Part shown: in pieces, positions 56,653 through 64,000 of the stretch
Layout of the letters: each line of letters opens with the position of its first letter
How positions within the stretch are numbered: the stretch's first letter is position 1
Assembly: GCF_009731465.1 (NCBI RefSeq)
Contig: NZ_AP021887.1
Location: 1,730,001 to 1,794,000 of the forward strand
DNA from: Streptococcus sp. 116-D4
GTDB taxonomy: Bacteria > Bacillota > Bacilli > Lactobacillales > Streptococcaceae
Length of the DNA stretch: 64,000 nt
Reading direction: 5' to 3'
Position numbers and translations under genes: made by a program
Notes under the pieces: generated by a model
What the model saw: only the letters and a program-made list of their open reading frames with translations
Databases searched by the model: none
What the model was told of the DNA's origin: nothing

Positions 56653-57216
56653 CTAATTGCCGCTTTTCCACGCACAATCGTTCTCGTGGTCATCGACTAA
56701 CCCTGCAGCCTATAGAAAAGACAAGACGGCAACTGGGCCTGTGAACTTGAAGCCTCGTTTTTTGAGATCTTTTGCTAATTTCTCAGACAGAGGTGTTTTA
56801 GCAGGCGCTTGGCGGTAATCGGGAACATCGTTAACGATCGTTTTCCCCTCAACAAAAGACCAAAGATAGGCATCAAAAGAGCCATATTCTTCCTGTAGTC
56901 GTAAAAATGCTTGGGCGTTAGCGCGTGTAGCAAAAATCTTGGCTTTATTTCGGATGATAGCTGGATTCTCCAGCAAGGCTTCCAGTTCGGCGTCGATCAT
57001 CTCTGCGACTGCTTGAATGTGATAGCCATGAAAGGCTTCTCGGAAAGCTTGTCGTTTGTTTAGTACCGTTTCCCAAGACAGGCCTGCCTGATAGGTTTCC
57101 ATACACAACAACTCAAACAATGCTCGGTCGTCATGTAGGGGCTGCCCCCACTCCTCATCATGATAGGCGATGTAGAGCGGATTGGTCATCTTGACCCACG
57201 AACAACGTTTTGTCAT
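56653..57216 (-). pseudogene. tag: DNA-3-methyladenine glycosylase I, cut by a nonsense codon
   Basis: Tag removes 3-methyladenine from DNA. The frame from ATG 57216 (MTKRCSWVKMTNPLYIAYHD) gives 168 aa and meets TAG at 56712-56710 after GPVAVLSFL. The same frame continues for 18 codons (AAGLVDDHENDCAWKSGN) to TAG at 56655-56653. The restored length, 187 aa, equals the E. coli protein. A CAG-to-TAG change (Gln169) explains it. The lost tail holds the His and Cys that complete the structural zinc site with Cys5 and the His of AYHDEEW, so the truncated product is probably impaired, though the catalytic part (Glu of the WE/AYHDEEW region, Trp) remains. 9 bp after ruvA. Confidence 0.88.
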
Positions 57217-57225
57217 GCTCTGCTC

Positions 57226-57819
57226 CTATTTGACCAACATTTTAAGGGCCGACTTGATATAGTTCTCAGCTGTATCTGTCGTTCCTTCAAAGAATTTCTT
57301 GATTTTCTTGAGCTCAGTTGCCTTGTAACCCAGAGCTAGCATGGCTTCCATAGCTGCTTCCAATTCTTGGTTTTCAGCGCTTGCTTGCACTGCCACCTTG
57401 GCAGGAAGGTCATCTCCTGCAACTACTACCTTGCCTTCCAAGTCCAGCACCATCTGCTGGGCTGTTTTCTTGCCAATTTTAGGGAATTTGGTCAAGTAGG
57501 TGATGTTCTTGGTTTCAATGGCTTGAACCAAGCCAGCATTGTCATCAGCAGCGATAATAGCAAGAGCTGATACAGGCCCAATCCCAGAGACCGAAATCAG
57601 ACTGAGAAAGAGCTTTTTCTCATCTTCTGAGCGAAATCCATAAAGCAGATGGGCATCCTCACGCACAACCTGATGCACATAGACTTGCGCTTCTTGGTTA
57701 ACCTGTCCTGAGTAGGCATAGGGATTGGCCACATGCAAAATATAACCGATACCGTTGATTTCAAGAACAATATATTTGGCAGTGATTTTGGTAATGATTC
57801 CTTTTAAATATTCGTACAT
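57226..57819 (-). CDS. ruvA: Holliday junction DNA helicase subunit RuvA
   Basis: 197 aa. OB domain, then two helix-hairpin-helix motifs ([18 protein letters not shown] and [20 protein letters not shown]), and domain III that contacts RuvB ([21 protein letters not shown]). 15 bp after mutL. Partner of the ruvB at 5 kb. Confidence 0.95.
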   Translation of the reverse strand: MYEYLKGIITKITAKYIVLEINGIGYILHVANPYAYSGQVNQEAQVYVHQVVREDAHLLYGFRSEDEKKLFLSLISVSGIGPVSALAIIAADDNAGLVQAIETKNITYLTKFPKIGKKTAQQMVLDLEGKVVVAGDDLPAKVAVQASAENQELEAAMEAMLALGYKATELKKIKKFFEGTTDTAENYIKSALKMLVK

Positions 57820-57834
57820 AGTTTTCCTTTTAGT

Positions 57835-59784
57835 TTAATATTTCCCCAATTCACGAAGACTGGTGTGATTTTCCTGAATGCGTCGGAACATCTTTTCCAT
57901 ATCTGACTTGGTAAAATGCACCAAAACCGGACGTCCGTGGGGACAGTTGTAGGGATTGTCACATTGAGAAAGTTGATAAAGGAGCTGTCTGGCTGAGTTG
58001 TCATCGATACGATGGTTGGCCTTGATAGACCGCTTGCAGGACATCATAATAGCCAGCTCTGCTCGGTATTTCTTGATCGAAACTTCCTTGGTCAAGAGCA
58101 GCATGTCGCACATTTCATAGATACCTGACTCGATTTCCTCCTCTGCCATCCAAATAGGATGTTCACGCAGGATAAATTGATTTTCTCCGTACTCTGCTAG
58201 AAAGACACCCACTTCCTCCAAAAGTGCCATTCTTTCCTTGAGACGAAGAGCATCATCCGCTGGAAATTCAAAGATGTAGGGCACTAGGAGTTGCTGCTGG
58301 CTCTGGTCAACATTGCCAATACTTTCACGGTACTCCTCATACTTGACCCGTTCCTGAGCTGCATGTTGATCTATGATGTAGAGCCCATCTCTCCCTTGGG
58401 CAAAGAGATAAGTCCCGTGCATTTGCCCGAAAAATTCCAACTCTGGGAAGCTTGATGATTCTTCGTGCTCCAGCTTATCATAAGCCTTATCAAGACTGGC
58501 TAAATCTAACTCTGGATGGTCTAGTTGGTCATAGCTAGCTAGCTTTCTCTCTGCAAAATGGAGTTTAGCTGGTTTGGTTATCTGCTCTAGGGTTTCCTTG
58601 GCAAATAGGGTCAAATTCTGTCCTTCATCAGTTAATTCTACCTGATGATCTGCCACCTCAGCTTGTGTTGGTCTGGTCGGTTCATTTTTTTCATAATAGA
58701 GCGTATTTTCTCTCAGTGGCAAAGTCGTTTGTTCCACCTTTTCACGATTGCGAACCGCAGATTTGGCTAGATTTTCCAAGGCATCTGGAATCAAGGTTTG
58801 CTCCTTAAGACTATTAGAAATAGCTTCTGAAACCAGGGTCATCAGTTCTTTTTCCTTGGAAATTCGCACCTCTTGCTTGGTTGGATGCACATTGACATCC
58901 GCTAGATAAGGATCAATATGGATATGAATGACAGCCAGTGGAAAACGGCCCACCATAAGCTTACTACCATAACCATCCAAAATAGCACGATTGAGCAGGA
59001 AGTTCTTTATATAACGACCATTGATGAAGAGGCTGATATAGTTGCGGTTGGCTCTAGTTAACTCAGGCAAGGACACAAAGCCAGAAATTTCGAAATCAAG
59101 ATCCGAATTCTCAATTTCAATCATCTTCTTGGCACTGACCAAACCGTAAATCCCTGCAATGGCTTGACGCAGTTGACCCGTACCAGCTGTTCGTGTCATT
59201 TCCTTGCCATCACTAATCAAGCTGAAAGAAATCTCAGGATGGGCCAAGCCCAGACGATTGACAATATCAATGATATGAGACAACTCAGCTTGCTGACTCT
59301 TCATATACTTGAGGCGGGCAGGCGTGTTGAAAAAGAGGTCCTCCACACAAACCTTGGTTCCCACAGGACTAGTCGCTGGGACGACTTCTTCGACTTCTCC
59401 CCCACGCGCAACTAGCTTGGTTCCGTGACTCGCACCATCCATCGCCGTTAACAGGGTCAAAACACTGACAGAAGCGATAGAAGGAAGGGCTTCACCACGA
59501 AAACCAAGCGTCCGAATCCGAAAGAGGTCTGCCTGATTTTTTATCTTACTGGTCGCATGGCGGCGCAGGGCCAATTCCACCTCATCGTGGGCAATTCCAT
59601 GACCATTATCTGTGATTTGAATCTTCTTGAGACCAGCTTCCTCAATCTCAATGATAATCTGGCTAGAACCCGCGTCAATGGCATTTTCAACCAACTCTTT
59701 GACCACACTTGCAGGACGTTCGATAACCTCTCCTGCCGCGATCTGGTTTGCCAGCACCTCTGGCAATTCAATAATATGAGACAT
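57835..59784 (-). CDS. mutL: DNA mismatch repair protein MutL (HexB)
   Basis: 649 aa. GHKL ATPase: [21 protein letters not shown] and the [16 protein letters not shown] lid. C-terminal dimerisation domain with the [13 protein letters not shown] and [10 protein letters not shown] segments. The endonuclease-type DQHAxxERxxYE motif is present ([12 protein letters not shown]). Promoter TATAAT at 59837-59832. First gene of mutL-ruvA-tag. Confidence 0.96.
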   Translation of the reverse strand: MSHIIELPEVLANQIAAGEVIERPASVVKELVENAIDAGSSQIIIEIEEAGLKKIQITDNGHGIAHDEVELALRRHATSKIKNQADLFRIRTLGFRGEALPSIASVSVLTLLTAMDGASHGTKLVARGGEVEEVVPATSPVGTKVCVEDLFFNTPARLKYMKSQQAELSHIIDIVNRLGLAHPEISFSLISDGKEMTRTAGTGQLRQAIAGIYGLVSAKKMIEIENSDLDFEISGFVSLPELTRANRNYISLFINGRYIKNFLLNRAILDGYGSKLMVGRFPLAVIHIHIDPYLADVNVHPTKQEVRISKEKELMTLVSEAISNSLKEQTLIPDALENLAKSAVRNREKVEQTTLPLRENTLYYEKNEPTRPTQAEVADHQVELTDEGQNLTLFAKETLEQITKPAKLHFAERKLASYDQLDHPELDLASLDKAYDKLEHEESSSFPELEFFGQMHGTYLFAQGRDGLYIIDQHAAQERVKYEEYRESIGNVDQSQQQLLVPYIFEFPADDALRLKERMALLEEVGVFLAEYGENQFILREHPIWMAEEEIESGIYEMCDMLLLTKEVSIKKYRAELAIMMSCKRSIKANHRIDDNSARQLLYQLSQCDNPYNCPHGRPVLVHFTKSDMEKMFRRIQENHTSLRELGKY

Positions 59785-59989
59785 CTTCCAGCCCCTTTCT
59801 GTATCTATTTTCCTAGAAATTGATTAGTGCTATTATACCATATTTCAGATAGGACAGAAAAGCTCCACCACATAGGATACAAATCCCTCCACATAGACAA
59901 AGTCCCTTGCAAGAGGGCATAAAATAGTGTTTAATAAAGGTGTACAAGAAGTGATCACAATTTTGTATGAAAAACAAGGAGAGAAATTT

Positions 59990-60430
59990 ATGAAAGTAGA
60001 ACTACAGATTAGCGAAATTTACGAGGAGGAAAAACTGATTGTCCAAGCACCTCAGCCGACCGATAAAATCCAGAAAGTCATCGAGTTCGCAGAAAACCTA
60101 GACCAAAAAGAAACGATCAAAGGAAAGATTAAAGATCAGGTCTATCTAGTTAAGATTGGTACGATACAACGCTTCTATATCGAGAATCGGAAGGTTCTAG
60201 CAGAAACGGCCAGTCAGACCTACACCATTGATTTGCGACTCTATCAAGTCCTTGAACTCCTGCCAAGCAATTTTATCCAAATCTCCCAATCAGAAATCAT
60301 CAATATCAACTCCATCTCCCATCTCAAGCTTACGCCCAACGGTCTGGTTAAAATTTTCTTGAAAAACGAAAGCTTCACCTACTCTTCACGCCGTTATCTA
60401 AAAACCATCAAGGAGAAATTAGAACTATGA
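59990..60430 (+). CDS. LytTR-type DNA-binding regulator
   Basis: 146 aa. Residues from about 45 to the end form the LytTR fold (FIQISQSEIININSISHLKL, SRRYLKTIKEKL). There is no receiver domain. Start ATG 59990 has AAGGAGAGAAA; an earlier in-frame start at 59927 has none. A possible promoter TTGCAA-17-TTTAAT starts at 59907. The stop overlaps the next gene by 4 bp, so the two are one unit: a LytTR regulator and its membrane partner. Confidence 0.88.
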   Translation: MKVELQISEIYEEEKLIVQAPQPTDKIQKVIEFAENLDQKETIKGKIKDQVYLVKIGTIQRFYIENRKVLAETASQTYTIDLRLYQVLELLPSNFIQISQSEIININSISHLKLTPNGLVKIFLKNESFTYSSRRYLKTIKEKLEL

Positions 60431-60885
60431 AAAAACAAATCTTTCACGATGCAGCCGCTGGCGTTCTTATCGGCCTCATCCTCTCTATCATCTTTTCACT
60501 CATGTATGCACCAAATACCTATGCACCACTAAATCCCTACTCTTTCATCGGCCAAGTGATGGCTCAACATCAGGTTCACGGTGCTCTAGTCTTGCTCTAC
60601 TGCACACTTATCTGGGCAGCCATCGGTATGCTCTTCAACTTTGGAAAGCGATTATTCAGCCGTGACTGGAGCTTGCTCCGTGCAACTCTGACCCATTTCT
60701 TCCTCATGCTGACTGGCTTTGTCCCACTAGCAACCCTAGCAGGTTGGTTCCCCTTCCACTGGAATTTCTACCTCCAGCTCATTATCGAATTTGCGATTGT
60801 CTACCTCATCATTTGGACTATTTCCTATAAAAGAGCATCAAAAAAAGTGGACCATATCAATCAACTCTTGGAGCATAGAAAGTAA
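60427..60885 (+). CDS. DUF3021 membrane protein, partner of the LytTR regulator
   Basis: 152 aa with four membrane spans (about 10-30, 52-72, 90-115, 117-138) and a charged tail. DUF3021 proteins are regularly encoded next to LytTR regulators and may act as their membrane inhibitors, like the HdrM/BrsM proteins in other streptococci. ATGA overlap with the regulator supports coupled synthesis. Confidence 0.85.
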   Translation: MKKQIFHDAAAGVLIGLILSIIFSLMYAPNTYAPLNPYSFIGQVMAQHQVHGALVLLYCTLIWAAIGMLFNFGKRLFSRDWSLLRATLTHFFLMLTGFVPLATLAGWFPFHWNFYLQLIIEFAIVYLIIWTISYKRASKKVDHINQLLEHRK

Positions 60886-60929
60886 GAGTTCTGATAAAAC
60901 TGCCTAGGATAAAAAAGTCAAGCCTAAGC

Positions 60930-61394
60930 TCAACTTTCCAACTCATACAAATCTGCGATAATAGCTGCGACACGTTTGATATCTCCCAGCATACCTCGCA
61001 TTTCAAAGTCAGCCAAGACAGGGAAACCAAAACGTTGACTGTATTGCTTGGCTGTCAGGCAGTATTGGTTATTAAAGTTACGATTTCCTGAACCAACCAC
61101 ACCAAAACACTTACTAGCATTGTCACCATAGGCGATAAAATCTCCCACTGGTGTCGTCAAAATCTCGACATCGCCGTTATCCACACCATTCCCACCTTCT
61201 AGGTAGGTCGGCAAAAAAGCAACATAAGGATGGTCCATTTCATAGAAATCGTGACCGTCCTTAACCAAATCCTTGATATGAATCTTTTGAACCTCAATTC
61301 CCTCGTACTGGGACAAGAGATAGTCTTTCAAGCGTGTTACAAAACTCTCAGTGTTGCCGCTCAGACTAATATAAACTAAAGCAATTGTCTTCAT
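60930..61394 (-). CDS. nrdI: NrdI flavodoxin-like protein
   Basis: 154 aa flavodoxin that generates the tyrosyl radical cofactor for class Ib ribonucleotide reductase. FMN-binding start [14 protein letters not shown] and [14 protein letters not shown] near residue 95. Start ATG 61394 has GGAGGT; the longer frame from 61466 would read through a terminator hairpin. nrdE and nrdF are not adjacent. Confidence 0.9.
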   Translation of the reverse strand: MKTIALVYISLSGNTESFVTRLKDYLLSQYEGIEVQKIHIKDLVKDGHDFYEMDHPYVAFLPTYLEGGNGVDNGDVEILTTPVGDFIAYGDNASKCFGVVGSGNRNFNNQYCLTAKQYSQRFGFPVLADFEMRGMLGDIKRVAAIIADLYELES

Positions 61395-61421
61395 ATGTAC
61401 CTCCATCATTTTATAGAATCG

Positions 61422-61461
61422 AAAAAGAACTACCAAGATTGTAACTTGATAGTTCTTTTTT
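61422..61461. terminator. Bidirectional terminator between membrane-protein gene and nrdI
   Basis: AAAAAGAACTACCAAG/CTTGATAGTTCTTTTTT, long stem with one mismatch. Ends the regulator-membrane protein unit on the minus strand. Confidence 0.88.
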
Positions 61462-61469
61462 GTCAATAC

Positions 61470-62003
61470 TTAGGCAAACTCTCCTGTTTCCTCTTCTTCA
61501 GCCAAGGCTTTTTGCTGACGCCACATCTTATAGAAGACGATTGCTAGGAAAATAACATTGATGACGATATAGAAAATGCTAACAGCTTTTGAACCAATAC
61601 TTATTCCCAAACGCATAGTCTCATCTTGAACCAACTGCACAGCGTCTTGTAAAGTCACATAGCTATAAATCGAACCAATAATCGCTAGCAAAACATAGCC
61701 AACATAAGTATAATTTGCATATTGCAAATTTTTACGAATAAGGAAGACAATCGCTACTACAACTAAAATAGCAGATAGCACAATCAAGGCAACATTAAAA
61801 ATAGAATGAGATGCTTCTGCTACTCTATAGCTATAATTAATGCTATCTTCTACCTGCTGAGCACTGACCCCTTCAACTTGTTTTTGAGCAGCACGAAGGG
61901 CTTCTTTGCTAGGCAAGGGACTCAATATTCCAAACAGAGACGTAGCTGAAATAAGGGCAGACAAGATTAGCAAGACCCATAGATAAATCGGTTTCTTTTT
62001 CAT
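61470..62003 (-). CDS. Four-span membrane protein, unknown function
   Basis: 177 aa; spans near residues 8-26, 60-82, 93-112 and 130-155, with a Gln/Lys/Glu-rich tail (QQKALAEEEETGEFA). Start ATG 62003 has AGGAGGTT; earlier in-frame starts lack a site. It follows the response regulator gene by 60 bp and shares its terminator. It may be a membrane accessory of the two-component system; no family is recognised. Confidence 0.78.
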   Translation of the reverse strand: MKKKPIYLWVLLILSALISATSLFGILSPLPSKEALRAAQKQVEGVSAQQVEDSINYSYRVAEASHSIFNVALIVLSAILVVVAIVFLIRKNLQYANYTYVGYVLLAIIGSIYSYVTLQDAVQLVQDETMRLGISIGSKAVSIFYIVINVIFLAIVFYKMWRQQKALAEEEETGEFA

Positions 62004-62063
62004 AATAGAACCTCCTGATATTATTATTGATATTATAGCACTTTTTGTAAAGGAATACAAATA

Positions 62064-63350
62064 TTATAGTGTGGTTTCTACCTGTTTTCGGTAGGCTTTT
62101 GGCGATTTTCCGCACAATTTCCGGAACACTTTATAGAAATATCCAACATTACTGTAACCAACAGCATAACAAATATCTTCGATACTGTCACTAGTTGAAA
62201 GCAAAAGTTGTTGGGCAGCCTTAATGCGTTGTTTGTTTAAAAGCTCTGCGAAGGTCGAATTGGTTTCTCGCTTAATCAACTGTCCCAGATAGACAGGATT
62301 GATAAAAAGATCCTTACTGATATCCTTAAGGGAAAGTTCTTTCTGATAATCACGCCCAATGACTTCTAGCACACTAACCACATTTTCATTCATACGATAT
62401 TGCCCAAAGAATCGAGTCAGAGTTTCCTTGATATAAGAAACCAATTCATCGAAGGATTGAATAGCATGAATCGTTTTGACAATGTCCGTCATATCATCAG
62501 CTTTGAGGTGTTCAAACAAGTGGAAGACATCCATGACAAACTGGATAAAAAGCTGTTTGGTAATCGGCACACGCGGCGTATTTTCAAGAACCACCTTCTC
62601 CAAGAGATTTAACTCTTCTACGATTTGATTGAGATTTCCCTGAATGATAACCCTATAAATCGGTTCATAATAGGCAAAGAGACTCTCAGACTGTTTTAGA
62701 TTTACAGAACCGTAAAAGAGGGCTTTCTCAGCATTCAGCTTCCAGCGTTCGAAGCATTCTTGATAAGGAGCTTCAAAGGGAGTAACGACTAGCCCATCTA
62801 GGGGTTGATCAGAAATAAAAATCTGCCAGTCTTGCCCCAAGACATAGTAGGGAATGGTGAAGGAGCCTTGTTTTTCCTTGGATAGGCCTATCCACCAATT
62901 CTCCTTATCCCTTAAATAACTCACAAATCCAGCCTCGTCTAAATCTTGACTGAGGGTCTGACTTTTCCTTCCTCTCTCGCCGAGCTGACCTGCAATCTTC
63001 TCCAGCAGATTTCCCAACTCTACCTTATCAACAGGCTTGACCAAATAATCTACAACCTTGAGATTCATGGCCTTTTTGACATAATCAAACTCCTGATAAC
63101 CTGAGAGCAAGATATAGGCAGCATCTGGTAAGATTTCTTTCATCTCCCGAATCATATCAAGCCCTGTTTTGTCGGGCATATTGACATCGGAAATGACCAC
63201 ATCGACAGGATTTTCCTGAACATATTCTAGGGCTTCATCGGCATGACTGGCTGTTGCAACGACCTCCATATCCCACTTATCAAAGGGGATCAAACGTTTC
63301 AGACCTTCTGTCACCATGTACTCATCATCTACTAATAATACTTTATACAT
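62064..63350 (-). CDS. Response regulator, YesN type (TCS07-like)
   Basis: 428 aa. Receiver domain 1-120 (acidic D8/D9, phospho-acceptor D55, K105 in LVKP), a middle domain of unknown fold (about 130-320), and a C-terminal AraC-type domain (about 325-425) with ISKDLFINPVYLGQLIKRE and CYAVGYSNVGYFYKVFRKLCG. In pneumococcus the corresponding system is TCS07 (SP_0155/0156), linked to use of host glycans. 11 bp after the kinase. Confidence 0.92.
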   Translation of the reverse strand: MYKVLLVDDEYMVTEGLKRLIPFDKWDMEVVATASHADEALEYVQENPVDVVISDVNMPDKTGLDMIREMKEILPDAAYILLSGYQEFDYVKKAMNLKVVDYLVKPVDKVELGNLLEKIAGQLGERGRKSQTLSQDLDEAGFVSYLRDKENWWIGLSKEKQGSFTIPYYVLGQDWQIFISDQPLDGLVVTPFEAPYQECFERWKLNAEKALFYGSVNLKQSESLFAYYEPIYRVIIQGNLNQIVEELNLLEKVVLENTPRVPITKQLFIQFVMDVFHLFEHLKADDMTDIVKTIHAIQSFDELVSYIKETLTRFFGQYRMNENVVSVLEVIGRDYQKELSLKDISKDLFINPVYLGQLIKRETNSTFAELLNKQRIKAAQQLLLSTSDSIEDICYAVGYSNVGYFYKVFRKLCGKSPKAYRKQVETTL

Positions 63351-63361
63351 TTTCTCCCTTT

Positions 63362-64000
63362 CTACTCATCTTGAATTGTAATACGATACTGAACACCTGC
63401 TTGCTCCGCAGACTCTATCGTAATGGCATAGCGGTCCCCAAAATAGAGCACAAAACGCTCGTGTACATTGATAATCCCGATAGACTGCCTTTTTGCACTA
63501 TAGCTTGCTTGGTGTTCAAACTGTCTCTGACTTAATTTTTCTCGAATACTTGCCAGTTTTTCAACCGACATTCCACGGCCATTATCGACCACTAAAATTT
63601 CCACAAACCCATCCTGTTTAAGCGCCTTGATGCTAATCACATTATCTGTCCGTCTGTGGTCAACACCATGCGCGAAATAATTTTCTACCAGCGGTTGCAA
63701 GGTAAACTTGGGAATCTTCATATTCTCTAACTCTGGATCTATCTTGAAACCATAGGCAATGGACTTGGGATAGCGAACCATGCAGAGATAGCTGTATTTA
63801 CGGCAAAATTCTAATTCCTGTTTGAGAAGGGTCTCTCTTTCGTCGGAAATATTGTTACGCAAGAGACTACTGAACTCATAAATGATATCTGCTAACTCAT
63901 CTTGACTCTGCATAACTGCATACATGCGCAAGAACTCCAGCGTATTGTACATGAAGTGAGGGTTGATTTGCGCCTGCAAGGCTCGCATATTGGCATCTTT
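63362..64000 (-). CDS. Histidine kinase, YesM type, N-terminal part beyond window
   Basis: The reading frame is open from the right edge to the stop at 63362 (212 residues visible). It contains the phospho-His box QINPHFMYNTLEFLR and the HATPase domain with VVDNGRGM and the GIINVHERF turn. Sensor and membrane parts are outside. Pairs with the adjacent regulator. Confidence 0.93.
   Translation of the reverse strand, partial: KDANMRALQAQINPHFMYNTLEFLRMYAVMQSQDELADIIYEFSSLLRNNISDERETLLKQELEFCRKYSYLCMVRYPKSIAYGFKIDPELENMKIPKFTLQPLVENYFAHGVDHRRTDNVISIKALKQDGFVEILVVDNGRGMSVEKLASIREKLSQRQFEHQASYSAKRQSIGIINVHERFVLYFGDRYAITIESAEQAGVQYRITIQDE

Noticed and set aside
61395..61466. Longer NrdI N-terminus
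   Set aside because: It would be translated through a strong terminator hairpin; ATG 61394 has GGAGGT and the flavodoxin start.

Overview
The window is chromosomal DNA of a mitis-group Streptococcus, close to S. pneumoniae/S. mitis. Support for this: pneumococcal-type gene order over most of the window (proS-eep-cdsA-uppS, ruvB, leuS, the S10-spc-alpha ribosomal block, nrdG/nrdD, cls, folC, spx, uvrA, corA, tag-ruvA-mutL, nrdI and a YesMN-type two-component system), BOX repeats, CiaR-dependent small RNAs and a perfect ComX (SigX) box. Two points argue against a typical pneumococcus: mutL and ruvA are directly adjacent, where I remember a riboflavin operon in pneumococcus, and an extra two-component/binding-protein module sits beside leuS. 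Species placement is inference from remembered gene order.

Layout. 1-3.98 kb (minus): proS (cut by the left edge), eep, cdsA and uppS in one tight operon. 4.0-6.45 kb: ruvB with a nucleotidyltransferase-like gene, and three CiaR-type small RNAs (csRNAs) on the minus strand. 6.45-10.2 kb: two GNAT genes and leuS. 10.3-18.0 kb (plus): a LytS/YesN-type sensor kinase and AraC-type regulator, two paralogous substrate-binding lipoproteins, an ABC ATPase and a fused double permease. I read this as a transport-sensing module, possibly for a phosphorylated sugar rather than iron. 18.1-20.7 kb: a histidine phosphatase, a fourth csRNA, a UPF0210 gene and an ACT-domain gene. 20.8-36.0 kb: the complete S10-spc-alpha cluster from rpsJ to rplQ, including secY, adk, infA and rpoA. 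It ends in an L17 downstream element and a strong terminator. Its gaps hold an unusual family of related hairpins. 36-39.8 kb: anaerobic ribonucleotide reductase (nrdD, nrdG) behind a probable NrdR-controlled promoter, with a GNAT gene carrying an internal stop. 39.8-53.5 kb: a competence-type unit (ccs4-like), cls, a lipoprotein, folC, DUF1292/ruvX/ireB, a lipoprotein, spx, an M24 peptidase, uvrA, corA and a DUF1129 gene. 53.7-56.6 kb: a SemiSWEET gene whose terminator loop holds an IS3-family insertion, then an S66 peptidase. 56.65-64 kb: tag (truncated by a nonsense codon), ruvA, mutL, a LytTR/DUF3021 pair, nrdI, a membrane protein and a YesN/YesM-type two-component system cut by the right edge.

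I see no tRNA, rRNA, CRISPR array or prophage. The items most worth a second look are the kinase/double-binding-protein/ABC module, the four csRNAs (one with a duplicated -10 region), the five related hairpins confined to the ribosomal operon, the IS placed exactly in a terminator loop, and two genes (GNAT, tag) each broken by a single stop codon.
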